Of a DNA stretch of 64,000 nucleotides, positions 29,126 to 38,442 are shown piece by piece. The stretch comes from Tenacibaculum sp. 1_MG-2023 (GTDB lineage: Bacteria; Bacteroidota; Bacteroidia; Flavobacteriales; Flavobacteriaceae). Under the pieces are notes generated by a model that worked only from the letters and a program-made list of their open reading frames with translations, was not told the DNA's origin and did no database searches. Each line of letters opens with the position of its first letter. Position 1 is the first letter of the stretch. The stretch lies in contig NZ_JAUORH010000001.1 of NCBI RefSeq assembly GCF_030547425.1, positions 248,001 to 312,000 of the forward strand. The letters run 5' to 3'. The translations under genes and the position numbers were made by a program.

Positions 29126-31219
29126 TTATTTTTTCTTTGGGTGTACTAACTTCATTTCTTCAATTAAGTGTTTTGCTCCTGCATATTTATCAACAATAAA
29201 TAATACATAGCGAACATCAACCATAATATTTCTACAAATTTCAGGATCGTAATTCATATCACTCATTGTTCCTTCCCAAACACGGTCGAAGTTTAAACCA
29301 ATTAAGTTTCCGTGAGCATCAATAGCAGGACTACCAGAGTTACCACCCGTGGTATGATTGGTTCCTAAGAAACAAACAGGAACTTTTCCATTTTTATCAG
29401 TGTATTGTCCAAAATCTTTAGCGTCGTATAAATCGCGTAACTTTTGAGGTACATCAAACTCATAATCACCAGGAACGTATTTCTCAATAACTCCATCTAA
29501 ATAACTTACAGGATTGTAGTATACAGCATCTCTAGGAGAGTATCCACGAACTTGACCATAAGTAACACGTAAAGTACTGTTAGCATCAGGAAAATAGCGT
29601 GCATTTGGTAATGCTTCCATTAATGCTTTCATGTATGTTTTTTGTAACGCTGTAATTGGTTGGTTTTTCTGTTGAAATTCAGGATTGATTTTTGTGTAAA
29701 ACTCTTCAATCATAGGCTTTGCATATTGGTAAGCAGCATCTTTTTTTAAGTTTTTAACCACCTTTTTAGCATCACCTTCTAATAATTGTAAGGCTTTGTC
29801 TAAATTAGTAAAACTAGTTTTATCGTAAATAGAAGCATCTACATTAGTAGGATTGTATAAAGGCATCACATTTTTAAATACACCTTTATCTACATTTACA
29901 TCAAAGTTTTTGTGAACTCCTTTAATTCTATTGATTAATGAAGTTTTGGCTTCTTCAAATTTTTCAGGTTTGTTTAAGGCTACTTGTTCTAATTGATATG
30001 CTCTAAAAGTCATTTGCATCAACTCATTAGTTACTAAGAAAACTTCAATAAAATTTCTTCTTTTAATGTTGATGCTTGAAAAATCAGCATATAATTTTTC
30101 AAACTCAGGAAGAATATTTCCGTAGGTTTTTTCTAACCCTTTTTCTTTTAGTGCTTTTTTGAAGGTAGCTTCAAAAGCTTGACGCTCTGCAATAGCGTTA
30201 CTTTTTTTAATTCCTAAATTTTCACCAATCCATTTTTTCCAAGCATTTGCAATACGTGCTTGTTTTGAAGCATATTTAATACGAACAGCATCACTAGCTT
30301 TCATTTGTGCATCAATTTCTTTTAATGCAGCTTCACGAATAGTTATGTTACTCGGGTTAAACTCTTGTGTAATATGTTTAATAGCAACAGCAGGTAAATA
30401 TTCATTAGTACGACCTGGGAAACCAAAAACCATAGTAAAATCACCTTCTTTAATTCCATCTAAAGAAACTGGTAAAAAGTGTTTTGGTTTGTAAGGAACG
30501 TTGTCTTTACTGTATTTAGCAGGACGATTGTTTTTATCAGCATAAATTCTAAATAATGAAAAATCTCCTGTATGACGTGGAAAAACCCAGTTATCGGTAT
30601 CACTACCAAATTTTCCAATACTACTTGGTGGTGCACCTACTAAACGAACGTCTTCAAATTTTTCAGTAACAAATAAGAAATATTGGTTTCCTTTATAAAA
30701 AGGCTTCACCTTAATATTTTGCCAAGTTTCTTTTTTTGCTGATTTAGTAATTTCATTGATGTTTTTATCAATGGTCGATTGTTTTTCACGTTCAGTCATA
30801 GTATTAGTAACCCCATTCAATGCTTTGGTAGTTACATCATCAATACGAACAATAAACTCAACATATAAGCCTTCATTAGGCAATTCTTCTTTTTTACTCA
30901 TTGCCCAAAAACCATCTTTTAGATAATCATTTTCTAAAGAAGAGTGCGATTGAATTTGTCCGAAACCACAGTGGTGATTGGTTAAAATTAATCCTTCAGG
31001 AGAAATTACTTCGCTAGTACAACCTCCGTTAAAATGCCCAATAGCATCTTTTAAACTTGAGTTATTTACATCGTAAATGTCTTTTGCGGTTAATTTACTT
31101 CCTAAAGAAGTCATTTCTTGTTCGTTCATTCCTTCTAAAAGTGAAGGAATCCACATACCACCTTGTTGTGCAGTAACCTGAACGACAATAAATAAGAATA
31201 GAATTTTTATATACTTCAT
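29126..31219 (-). CDS. dpp11: S46-family dipeptidyl-peptidase, DPP11 type
   Basis: 697 aa. Signal peptide (1-18, ending 'VTA'). Chymotrypsin-fold serine exopeptidase that removes dipeptides from extracellular oligopeptides in the periplasm. The catalytic His lies in 'LTNHHCG' (82-83) and the Ser is S628 in 'GGNSGSP'. Arg646 in 'NFDRVW' corresponds to the Arg that gives DPP11 its preference for Asp/Glu at the second position, where DPP7 has Gly; this reading is from my knowledge of the family. Full length; single-gene unit with a promoter-like TATCTTTA just upstream. Confidence 0.9.
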   Translation of the reverse strand: MKYIKILFLFIVVQVTAQQGGMWIPSLLEGMNEQEMTSLGSKLTAKDIYDVNNSSLKDAIGHFNGGCTSEVISPEGLILTNHHCGFGQIQSHSSLENDYLKDGFWAMSKKEELPNEGLYVEFIVRIDDVTTKALNGVTNTMTEREKQSTIDKNINEITKSAKKETWQNIKVKPFYKGNQYFLFVTEKFEDVRLVGAPPSSIGKFGSDTDNWVFPRHTGDFSLFRIYADKNNRPAKYSKDNVPYKPKHFLPVSLDGIKEGDFTMVFGFPGRTNEYLPAVAIKHITQEFNPSNITIREAALKEIDAQMKASDAVRIKYASKQARIANAWKKWIGENLGIKKSNAIAERQAFEATFKKALKEKGLEKTYGNILPEFEKLYADFSSINIKRRNFIEVFLVTNELMQMTFRAYQLEQVALNKPEKFEEAKTSLINRIKGVHKNFDVNVDKGVFKNVMPLYNPTNVDASIYDKTSFTNLDKALQLLEGDAKKVVKNLKKDAAYQYAKPMIEEFYTKINPEFQQKNQPITALQKTYMKALMEALPNARYFPDANSTLRVTYGQVRGYSPRDAVYYNPVSYLDGVIEKYVPGDYEFDVPQKLRDLYDAKDFGQYTDKNGKVPVCFLGTNHTTGGNSGSPAIDAHGNLIGLNFDRVWEGTMSDMNYDPEICRNIMVDVRYVLFIVDKYAGAKHLIEEMKLVHPKKK

Positions 31220-31309
31220 CTGTTTATTTTTAAAAAGCTAAAGATACGAATTGGCAGCAAAACAGCTAATTGAAAGTATGAAGTAATAGGTTAAAAAAGA
31301 CTTAAAATG

Positions 31310-32194
31310 TTATTTTTTTCCTATTGGATATATTTCTTGGTGAATAAAATCTTTAGGGAATTTTTCATCCCCGTCAAAACCTAGCTCAATATCACGCCCA
31401 TTGTAAGGAATGTAGTTAGTTTTAAAAATATAATCCCATATACTTAGCGTAATTCCAAAGTTTACTCCCATTTTTCTGTCTTCAGGAAGCTCTTTTGCAT
31501 GATGCCAAATATGCATTCTTGGATTGTTCAGAATATATTTTAACCAACCGTAATCCCAGTTAATATTGGCATGATTAAGGTGACCAATAGTAATGTTGAA
31601 AAAATGAACAATAGCAACGTCTTGTGCTGTAAATCCGCCCATAATAGCAAGCGGAATATACTTCATAGAGTTGTATACCACAGGTTCCATCCAATGATAA
31701 CGAAGGTGTGCTGCAAATCCCATTTGTTTTACGGAATGATGTACTTTGTGAAAGTTCCATAAAAATTCATAACGATGGAGTAAAGTGTGTGTAAACCACT
31801 GCACAAAATCAATACTAATAAAAAAAACTACAATTCTTGCCCAATAAGGAAAGGAGTTAATATCGAATAGTTGAAAGCTAGCAACCGATAATCCAACAAG
31901 ACCAAGAATATCATTAAATAATTGTTCTGCCGTGTTTGATAGAGCTATAAGTACAATAAGATTTAATAAAAAGAAATTGAAAAACATGTAAAAAGTATCC
32001 AGCCAAAAATCTTTACGGAATAAAGGTTGATTTTTTCGCCAAGGAAAGATAATTTCTAACCCCCAAACAATAAGAGAAATTAGAATTAAACCATAAAAAT
32101 AATTATCCCAGTTTAACTCCATAAGTACTGACTGCTTAATGTAATTCAAGTAACCAGTGTATGAGTTTTTTATAATGTTTGTGTAGGTATCCAT
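31310..32194 (-). CDS. Sterol desaturase / fatty acid hydroxylase family protein
   Basis: 294 aa. Membrane di-iron oxygenase family with the eight-His pattern: 'HTLLHR', 'HKVHHS' and 'HIWHHA', plus further His in the helical middle. Four or five membrane helices. Bacterial members hydroxylate or desaturate lipids (carotenoids, fatty acids, sterol-like or alkylglycerol compounds); the substrate cannot be told here. Follows the phosphate permease by 38 bases on the same strand and may be co-transcribed. Confidence 0.85.
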   Translation of the reverse strand: MDTYTNIIKNSYTGYLNYIKQSVLMELNWDNYFYGLILISLIVWGLEIIFPWRKNQPLFRKDFWLDTFYMFFNFFLLNLIVLIALSNTAEQLFNDILGLVGLSVASFQLFDINSFPYWARIVVFFISIDFVQWFTHTLLHRYEFLWNFHKVHHSVKQMGFAAHLRYHWMEPVVYNSMKYIPLAIMGGFTAQDVAIVHFFNITIGHLNHANINWDYGWLKYILNNPRMHIWHHAKELPEDRKMGVNFGITLSIWDYIFKTNYIPYNGRDIELGFDGDEKFPKDFIHQEIYPIGKK

Positions 32195-32232
32195 AAAGAA
32201 ACTAAAAGTAGCAATTACAAAATATAAATTAG

Positions 32233-33225
32233 TTAAATTATTTCTAAGATTTTAAAAATTACAGCACTTATAATAGCAGCAATAGGTAAAGTAAGTATCC
32301 ATGATAGTAAAATGTTAGTAATTACTTTATAATTGGCTTTTTTGGTAACGGTTCCAATTCCAAATAAAGAGCCAACTGACACATGTGTAGTAGAGACAGG
32401 TAAACCATGTATACTGGCAGTGGTTACGAGTAAGCCAGTAACAATATTAGCAGTAAATCCTTGCCCAGCATTCATTTTAGTAATTTTTATACTCATAGTT
32501 TCACCTACATTTTTTGCGTTTAACAATCCACCTAAAGCCATGGTTACTGCAATTAATATCATACTCCATTTTAAGTCAATAGTATTGGCAATAATTAATA
32601 GACCTACAATCTTTGGAGTATCATTTAACCCTCTAGCAAAACTAACAATACCCGAGCTCAAATAATGTAAACTATTTAAGATTTTTACAGAAGAAAAACT
32701 AAATAAAGTTGGGTTGCTTTTGTTTAAACTTGGAATTTGTTTTCGTATAGATTTAAAAATAAGATAAGCGATTAAGCTTAAAATTGTAGCTATTAAAGGA
32801 CTAACAATTAAAGGAAAAAGAAAAGTGCTAGTTAATAATTTGAAGTTAAAAGCATTCCCTACAGCTATAATTCCTGTACCAAATAAAGCTCCAACTAAAC
32901 TATGTGTAGTAGAAATAGGCATTCCTATTTTTGTAGCTAAAAATACGGTGATAGCAGCTCCCATAGCGATGGCTATGGCAAATATTGGTGTTTGAATCAA
33001 ATCATTTGGAACTAAACCCTTTCCTGAGAAGTTTTTTACTAATTCATCTGCCAAAAAAATTGCTGCTACAGAACCAGAAAAGGTAGTTAAGGTAGCCCAA
33101 TTAATAGCTTTCTTGTAATTGGTTGTCCCTGATCCAAATAGCGTAGCAACACCTTTAAAATTGTCATTTGCTCCATTACTATATGCAAGAAAACTAGCAG
33201 CTAAAAAAAGTAGTAAAAAAATCAT
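32233..33225 (-). CDS. Inorganic phosphate transporter, PiT family (short form)
   Basis: 330 aa, polytopic. The duplicated PiT signature is clear: 'ANDNFKGVATLFGS' and 'GLNDTPKIVGLLI' plus 'GMPISTTHSLVGALFGTG' and 'GLPVSTTHVSVGSLFGIG'. Symporter of metal-phosphate with H+ or Na+ at the inner membrane. Compact form without the long cytosolic loop. A second, much larger PiT protein is at 53204-55465. Confidence 0.92.
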   Translation of the reverse strand: MIFLLLFLAASFLAYSNGANDNFKGVATLFGSGTTNYKKAINWATLTTFSGSVAAIFLADELVKNFSGKGLVPNDLIQTPIFAIAIAMGAAITVFLATKIGMPISTTHSLVGALFGTGIIAVGNAFNFKLLTSTFLFPLIVSPLIATILSLIAYLIFKSIRKQIPSLNKSNPTLFSFSSVKILNSLHYLSSGIVSFARGLNDTPKIVGLLIIANTIDLKWSMILIAVTMALGGLLNAKNVGETMSIKITKMNAGQGFTANIVTGLLVTTASIHGLPVSTTHVSVGSLFGIGTVTKKANYKVITNILLSWILTLPIAAIISAVIFKILEII

Positions 33226-33287
33226 AAGTTTAATTTAAGTATGATTCCTTTGACGGTAGAGTTAAATTAAACTTACATGTGTAAACT

Positions 33288-33322
33288 TAAACAGCCATCA
33301 AAAATACTTTGATGGCTGTTTT
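33288..33322 (-). terminator. Terminator of hemD unit
   Basis: AACAGCCATCA (33290-33300) and TGATGGCTGTT (33310-33320): an 11-bp stem just past the hemD stop on the minus strand. Confidence 0.8.
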
Positions 33323-33342
33323 AATTGCTAAAAATAAATAAA

Positions 33343-34089
33343 TTACTTCTTGTTAGCTTCTTTAATATATTTTTCTAAAGCCATCGTCATTGAAGGTGTT
33401 TCAGGTGTTGGTGCAGCAATATCTACACGTAACCCTCTATCTTCAACAGCTTTAATGGTAGTGTTACCAAACACGGCTATTCGAGTATTATTTTGTTTGA
33501 AGTCAGGAAAGTTTTTAAATAAACTATCAATTCCAGACGGGCTAAAGAATACTAAAATATCATAAAAAACATCTTCTAAGTCAGATAAATCACTTACAAC
33601 AGTACGGTATAAATCTGCTCGTTTCCAATCTACACCTAGTTTATCTAGTTCATCAGGAATTAAAGGTTTTAACTTATCCGAAGAAGGAAGTAAAAACTTT
33701 TCATCTTTATGTTTCTTAATTAATTTAGTTAACTCAGGAAATGTTCTACTACCAACATAAATTTTACGTTTACGATACACAACGTATTTTTGTAAATAGT
33801 ATGCTACAGCTTCAGACTGACAGAAGTATTTCATGTCATCAGGAACTGTAAAGCGCATTTCTTCAGCAATTCTAAAAAAATGATCAACAGCATTTCTACT
33901 AGTAAGTATTATTGCTGTATAATTGTTTAAATCAACTTTTTGAGCTCTTACTTCTTTAACAGGAATTCCCTCGACATGAATAAACGAGCGAAAGTCAACC
34001 TTTACCTTTTGCTTTTCTGCCAAATCAAAATATGGCGATGTTTCTGTTTTCGGTTTAGGCTGAGAGACTAAAATAGTTTTCACTTTCAT
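33343..34089 (-). CDS. hemD: Uroporphyrinogen-III synthase
   Basis: 248 aa. Cyclises hydroxymethylbilane with inversion of ring D in tetrapyrrole synthesis. The HemD fold is recognisable by 'ILVSQPKP', 'AIILTSRNAVDHFF', 'YFCQSEAVAYYLQ' and 'DILVFFSPSGIDSLF', followed by 'RIAVFGNTTIKAVEDRGLRV'. HemD sequences diverge strongly, so context helps: the DUF4271 gene directly upstream (14-base gap) is the usual Flavobacteriaceae partner. Followed by a terminator. Confidence 0.9.
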   Translation of the reverse strand: MKVKTILVSQPKPKTETSPYFDLAEKQKVKVDFRSFIHVEGIPVKEVRAQKVDLNNYTAIILTSRNAVDHFFRIAEEMRFTVPDDMKYFCQSEAVAYYLQKYVVYRKRKIYVGSRTFPELTKLIKKHKDEKFLLPSSDKLKPLIPDELDKLGVDWKRADLYRTVVSDLSDLEDVFYDILVFFSPSGIDSLFKNFPDFKQNNTRIAVFGNTTIKAVEDRGLRVDIAAPTPETPSMTMALEKYIKEANKK

Positions 34090-34103
34090 AAACTTTCTCT
34101 TTA

Positions 34104-34742
34104 TTACGTAGTTGTTGTTTTATAAAGAATTAATAGCGGTGCTATTTCAAGGGTGCAAAAGTACAAAATAAAATAAAACAACTTACTAATAACAAGCTTT
34201 TTATTATTTGTTAAAATTAAAAAAGCCCTAAAAATAAGCAGGATAACGAAAGAATAAATTAAAAAAAGTTTATTAGTAAAAGTGTATTGGTACAGTATAA
34301 TAATAGGAAGTAACCATATACAAAGAACATATAAATACCCTGATTTTGTATGTAAAAAATAATTTATAATTGATGATAAACCTAAAGTGTTTGCTAATGC
34401 GTAATCTATTAAGAAACGTAGTGAGAAATACAGAATGACGAATAGAAGTAATCCTATAAAAGCTAAAAAGCTATGAGAGTATATCTCCGATACTAAAGTC
34501 AAGAATAAAAACAGAGAAATAACAATTGATGAAAAAGAAAATAAGAGTAATTTAAAAGGAGAAAAAAAAGAAGCACCTTCTTCCATTCTCTTATGAAAAA
34601 AACCTGGAGTTATAAAAGCAACAGAATACCCATATAGTTTAGTTGGTTTTAACGATTTCATCATAGCTAACAACACAATAGCTAATACAATAACTAAGGT
34701 AATCCAACTATCATGGTTTGTAATTCGTTCTATTGCTTGCAA
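34104..34742 (-). CDS. DUF4271 family membrane protein
   Basis: 212 aa with about six membrane helices. 'ERITNHDSWITLVIVLAIVLLA' at the start and 'LYGYSVAFITPGFF' are typical of the DUF4271 family found next to hemD in this group. The start is TTG at 34742; the next in-frame Met lies beyond the first helix and would remove the conserved opening. Function unknown. It is divergent from the polyprenol-phosphate mannosyltransferase gene, with only about 75 bases between starts. Confidence 0.8.
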   Translation of the reverse strand: MQAIERITNHDSWITLVIVLAIVLLAMMKSLKPTKLYGYSVAFITPGFFHKRMEEGASFFSPFKLLLFSFSSIVISLFLFLTLVSEIYSHSFLAFIGLLLFVILYFSLRFLIDYALANTLGLSSIINYFLHTKSGYLYVLCIWLLPIIILYQYTFTNKLFLIYSFVILLIFRAFLILTNNKKLVISKLFYFILYFCTLEIAPLLILYKTTTT

Positions 34743-34789
34743 TTGCTTTTATACTTTTTAATTAACACAAAATTAGTAATAAATAAGTG

Positions 34790-34797
34790 TATCTTTG
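34790..34797 (+). promoter_or_regulatory. -7 box of the mannosyltransferase-pyrC operon
   Basis: TATCTTTG, an exact TAnnTTTG match, 23 bases before the ATG at 34820. It overlaps the upstream GTG (34787), which therefore cannot be the start. Confidence 0.65.
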
Positions 34798-34819
34798 CTC
34801 AGAATTATATGAAAATTAC

Positions 34820-35542
34820 ATGAAGTCAGACGCTTTAGTCATAATTCCTACGTATAACGAGAAAGAAAATATCGAAGCTATAATTCGAGCAACTTTTAGT
34901 CAAGAAAAAGTATTTCATGTGTTGGTTGTTGATGATAATTCCCCTGACGGAACAGCAACAATCGTAGAAAACTTACAAAAAGAATTTCCAAATCAGCTTT
35001 TCATTGAAAAAAGAAAAGGAAAAAGTGGTTTAGGCACAGCGTACATTCACGGATTTAAATGGGCAATTTCAAATAAATATGATTATATCATAGAAATGGA
35101 TGCCGATTTTTCACACAACCCTAACGATTTAATTCGACTGTATAACGAATGTGCTAATAAAGGGGCAGATGTTGCTGTAGGATCAAGATATTCGGTAGGA
35201 GTAAATGTAGTTAACTGGCCAATGAGTAGGGTGTTGTTATCATACTTTGCTTCAAAATATGTGCGTTTAATCACGAGAATGCCTATTCATGATACTACCG
35301 CAGGTTTTGTGTGTTATAAAAGAAAAGTGTTAGAAACAATCAAGTTAGATAAAGTTAAGTTTGTAGGCTATGCATTTCAAATAGAAATGAAATACAAGGC
35401 ATGGAAGCATAAATTTAACATTAAAGAGGTTTCAGTTATCTTTACTGATAGAGTCTTAGGGAAGTCAAAGCTAAGCAAAGGAATCATTAAAGAAGCTGTC
35501 TTCGGTGTGATAAAAATGAGAATTAACGGATTACCAAAATAA
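34820..35542 (+). CDS. Polyprenol monophosphomannose synthase-like glycosyltransferase
   Basis: 240 aa from ATG 34820. GT2 enzyme of the Dpm1/Ppm1 type, moving a hexose (usually mannose from GDP-mannose) to polyprenyl phosphate at the inner face of the membrane. Motifs: 'VIIPTYNEKENIE', 'VVDDNSPDGTA', 'EMDADFSHNP' (DxD-like), 'GSRYSVGVNVVNWP' and 'GFVCYKR'. No C-terminal helices. Four bases upstream of pyrC; the pair with pyrC and the DUF4296 gene is a recurrent Flavobacteriaceae arrangement. Confidence 0.9.
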   Translation: MKSDALVIIPTYNEKENIEAIIRATFSQEKVFHVLVVDDNSPDGTATIVENLQKEFPNQLFIEKRKGKSGLGTAYIHGFKWAISNKYDYIIEMDADFSHNPNDLIRLYNECANKGADVAVGSRYSVGVNVVNWPMSRVLLSYFASKYVRLITRMPIHDTTAGFVCYKRKVLETIKLDKVKFVGYAFQIEMKYKAWKHKFNIKEVSVIFTDRVLGKSKLSKGIIKEAVFGVIKMRINGLPK

Positions 35543-35546
35543 CAAC

Positions 35547-36884
35547 ATGCAATCATATTTAATTAAAAACGCACAAATCGTTAACGAAAACAAGGTTTTT
35601 AAAGGCGATGTTTTAATAGAAGGAGAATTTATTAAAAAGATAGGAGAAAACATAATTCCTACTGATAATGTGTTAATGGTAGATGCCGAAGGTAAGTTTT
35701 TAATTCCTGGGATGATTGATGACCAAGTACATTTTCGTGAGCCAGGTTTAACACATAAAGCTAATATTGCTACAGAAAGTAAGGCAGCAATTGCTGGAGG
35801 AATTACGTCGTTTATCGAAATGCCAAATACAGTACCTCAAGCAACAACTCAAGAATTATTAGCAGATAAGTTTGATATTGCAAGTAAAAGATCATACGCA
35901 AACTATTCGTTTATGTTTGGTGGAACTAATGATAATTTAGAAGAACTATTAAAAACGAATCCAAAAGATGTTGCGGGAATCAAACTATTCTTAGGTTCTT
36001 CAACAGGAAATATGTTAGTTGATAATGAAGAAGTATTAGAGAAAATATTCTCTTCAACTAAAATGTTAATCTCTGTGCATTGTGAAGACGAAGCAACCAT
36101 TAGAAAAAATACAGAGGAATACAAAGCAAAATTTGGAGATGATATTCCTATAAAATACCATCCGTTAATTCGTAGTGAAGAAGCTTGCTATTTATCGTCT
36201 TCAAGAGCGATTGAATTGGCAAAGAAAACAGGAGCCCGTTTACATATTTTCCATTTATCTACAGAAAAAGAAACGCATTTATTTAGAAATGATATTCCGT
36301 TAGAAGAAAAGCAAATTACCGCTGAGGTTTGTGTACATCACTTATGGTTTACCGATGCAGATTATGATAAAAAAGGAACACATATTAAATGGAATCCTGC
36401 TGTGAAAACACAAAAAGATAAAGATGGATTATGGAAAGCATTACTAGATGATAGAATTGATATCATTGCTACTGACCATGCTCCGCATACTTTAGAAGAA
36501 AAAGACAACGTGTATACAAAAGCCCCTAGTGGAGGTCCGTTAGTACAACATGCAGTTACAGCAATTTTAGAAAAGGTGAAAGAAGGAGTGTTGCCAATTG
36601 AAAAAGCGGTAGAGAAGATGAGTCACAACCCAGCAAAAATCTTCAAAATTGAAAAAAGAGGTTTCATAAAAGAAGGTTTTTATGCTGATTTAGTTTTAGT
36701 TGATACTGATAAAAAATGGACAGTAGATAAAGAAAACGTATTGTATAAATGTGGGTGGTCTCCATTTGAAGGAGTTGAGTTTTCAAGTCAGATAACACAG
36801 ACATTTGTAAACGGAAACTTAATGTACAACGAAGGTGTGTTTAACGAAGAAATTAAAGGAAAACGATTGTTATTCAATAGATAA
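35547..36884 (+). CDS. pyrC: Dihydroorotase
   Basis: 445 aa, amidohydrolase fold; forms dihydroorotate from carbamoyl aspartate in pyrimidine synthesis. Visible: 'VHFREPGLTHK' (H62), bridging Lys in 'GIKLFLGSSTGN' (K146), 'SVHCEDE', 'HIFHLST' and 'IIATDHAPHT'. The first metal-binding His of the classic HxH motif is a Gln here (Q60 in 'IDDQVHF'). I believe this substitution occurs in other Bacteroidota dihydroorotases, but I cannot check. Full length; middle gene of a three-gene operon. Confidence 0.9.
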   Translation: MQSYLIKNAQIVNENKVFKGDVLIEGEFIKKIGENIIPTDNVLMVDAEGKFLIPGMIDDQVHFREPGLTHKANIATESKAAIAGGITSFIEMPNTVPQATTQELLADKFDIASKRSYANYSFMFGGTNDNLEELLKTNPKDVAGIKLFLGSSTGNMLVDNEEVLEKIFSSTKMLISVHCEDEATIRKNTEEYKAKFGDDIPIKYHPLIRSEEACYLSSSRAIELAKKTGARLHIFHLSTEKETHLFRNDIPLEEKQITAEVCVHHLWFTDADYDKKGTHIKWNPAVKTQKDKDGLWKALLDDRIDIIATDHAPHTLEEKDNVYTKAPSGGPLVQHAVTAILEKVKEGVLPIEKAVEKMSHNPAKIFKIEKRGFIKEGFYADLVLVDTDKKWTVDKENVLYKCGWSPFEGVEFSSQITQTFVNGNLMYNEGVFNEEIKGKRLLFNR

Positions 36885-37373
36885 ATGAAGTCTTTTTTTT
36901 ACATATGTATTGGTTTGTTTATAGTGTCGTGTACAAGTAATACGATATACGAAAAACCTGAGGATTTAATCCCTAAAGATTCAATGGTTTCATTATTAAC
37001 TGATATGTATGTTGCCTCATCAGCAAAAAACCAAAAAAACAAGTTTCTAAAGCGAGAGAAAAACTATATGATTTTAGTATATGAAAAGTATAAAATTGAT
37101 AGTACTCGGTTTGATGCTAGTAATACATATTATACCTCTAAGGTTGATGAGTATGCAGAAATCTTAAAAAAAGTAAAAGGTAATATCGATTCATTAGACG
37201 TTTTATATAGAAAAAAGCAGGAAGTTCAAGACTCCATAAAAGGGATTAAAAAGGGAGGGAAACTAAAAAAAGATACTATTTTAAATAAAGAACTATTATT
37301 GGATGATGCTCCTAAAGAGTTAATAAAAAGAGAAGATAGAGGCTTTGAAAAAAAAAGACTTAAAGAAGATTAA
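36885..37373 (+). CDS. DUF4296 domain lipoprotein
   Basis: 162 aa. Lipobox 'FIVSC' (C16) after a short hydrophobic stretch. The region 'KPEDLIPKDSMVSLLTDMYVASSA' is the DUF4296 core; the C-terminal half is Lys-rich and disordered. Starts at the base following the pyrC stop. Function unknown; in this family the gene travels with pyrC and the polyprenol-sugar enzyme. Confidence 0.8.
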   Translation: MKSFFYICIGLFIVSCTSNTIYEKPEDLIPKDSMVSLLTDMYVASSAKNQKNKFLKREKNYMILVYEKYKIDSTRFDASNTYYTSKVDEYAEILKKVKGNIDSLDVLYRKKQEVQDSIKGIKKGGKLKKDTILNKELLLDDAPKELIKREDRGFEKKRLKED

Positions 37374-37378
37374 GTAAT

Positions 37379-38380
37379 TTACTTTTTAAACTCTTTAGAA
37401 ATTCTAGCAATTACATCATTAATAGGTTCAAATTCAAAATCAAGTTGTTCTGTAATTTTTTCAGAAGTATAGAACGATTCGTTGTGAGCAGGTTTAGCAG
37501 AGTTTTTAGTTAACAAAGGCTCTTTACCTGTAAGTATTGTTAAAAGCCAATCCACTCTCCAAAATATTGAAGTAATCAGTTTTCCTACTTTTTTTGAAGG
37601 TCTTTTTTTATTTAGATTATCAGCAATACTAAATAAAACATCTTTAAACGTTTTGTTTTCAGAAACTAAAATAAAACGTTCATTTTGTATATTAGAATCC
37701 ATCAGATTTATCATTGCTTTTACGACATCACTTACTCCAACAAATCCAGTAATACCTTCTGTATAAAATTTAAATCCATTATTTATTTGTGTAAACATTT
37801 TTCCAGAGCCTTCACCCCAAAAACCACCGCCTAAAATTACACCAGGGTTTACAATTACGACATTTAAATCTTCTTGACTACCTCTCCAAACCTCCATTTC
37901 AGCACCGTATTTTGTAATAGCGTATCCATTATTTTCGTCATCATCTACCCATTCATTTTCTTCATTAATTGGTTGTCCGTTAATAGTATTCCCAACAGAA
38001 GCAATGGAGCTCACAAAACAGAATTTATCTACATTCGCATCAATAGCAAAATTGATTAAGTTAGCAGTTCCCTCAATATTTACCTGACGCATTTTTCTGT
38101 AATCCTTCGGGTTAAAAGAAACTAATGCAGCACAATGATACACTTGTGTAATATTGTCAAATACGGGTTTTAAAGAAGGTACATCGGTAATGTCGGCTTG
38201 TACCCATTCAATTTTTGAAAAGAATTCTTGTACATCGTCTGTATAAAAAGAAAAGATCTTCTTAACATGTTCACGCTTTTCTTCAGTTCTAAAAATAGCT
38301 CGAACTCTGTCATTGTTTTTGCTTAAATGATATAATAAATGAGAGCCTACTAAACCTGTTCCTCCTGTAACTAAAATCAT
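37379..38380 (-). CDS. NAD-dependent epimerase/dehydratase family protein (extended SDR)
   Basis: 333 aa. Rossmann start 'MILVTGGTGLVGSHLLYHL' (GxxGxxG), catalytic 'SSIAS' and 'YAITKYGAE' (YxxxK), substrate region 'VNPGVILGGG'. Similar to dihydroflavonol-4-reductase/3beta-HSD-like extended SDRs; the substrate is not predictable. It converges on the DUF4296 gene with only 5 bases between stops and is divergent from tyrS. Confidence 0.85.
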   Translation of the reverse strand: MILVTGGTGLVGSHLLYHLSKNNDRVRAIFRTEEKREHVKKIFSFYTDDVQEFFSKIEWVQADITDVPSLKPVFDNITQVYHCAALVSFNPKDYRKMRQVNIEGTANLINFAIDANVDKFCFVSSIASVGNTINGQPINEENEWVDDDENNGYAITKYGAEMEVWRGSQEDLNVVIVNPGVILGGGFWGEGSGKMFTQINNGFKFYTEGITGFVGVSDVVKAMINLMDSNIQNERFILVSENKTFKDVLFSIADNLNKKRPSKKVGKLITSIFWRVDWLLTILTGKEPLLTKNSAKPAHNESFYTSEKITEQLDFEFEPINDVIARISKEFKK

Positions 38381-38413
38381 AAAGCGAATTTAGTTTATTT
38401 TGGTTGATAAACT

Positions 38414-38421
38414 TATCTTTG
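38414..38421 (+). promoter_or_regulatory. -7 box of tyrS
   Basis: TATCTTTG, exact TAnnTTTG match, 22 bases before the tyrS ATG. Confidence 0.6.
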
Positions 38422-38442
38422 CTTCTTTAAAAATAGAATAAA

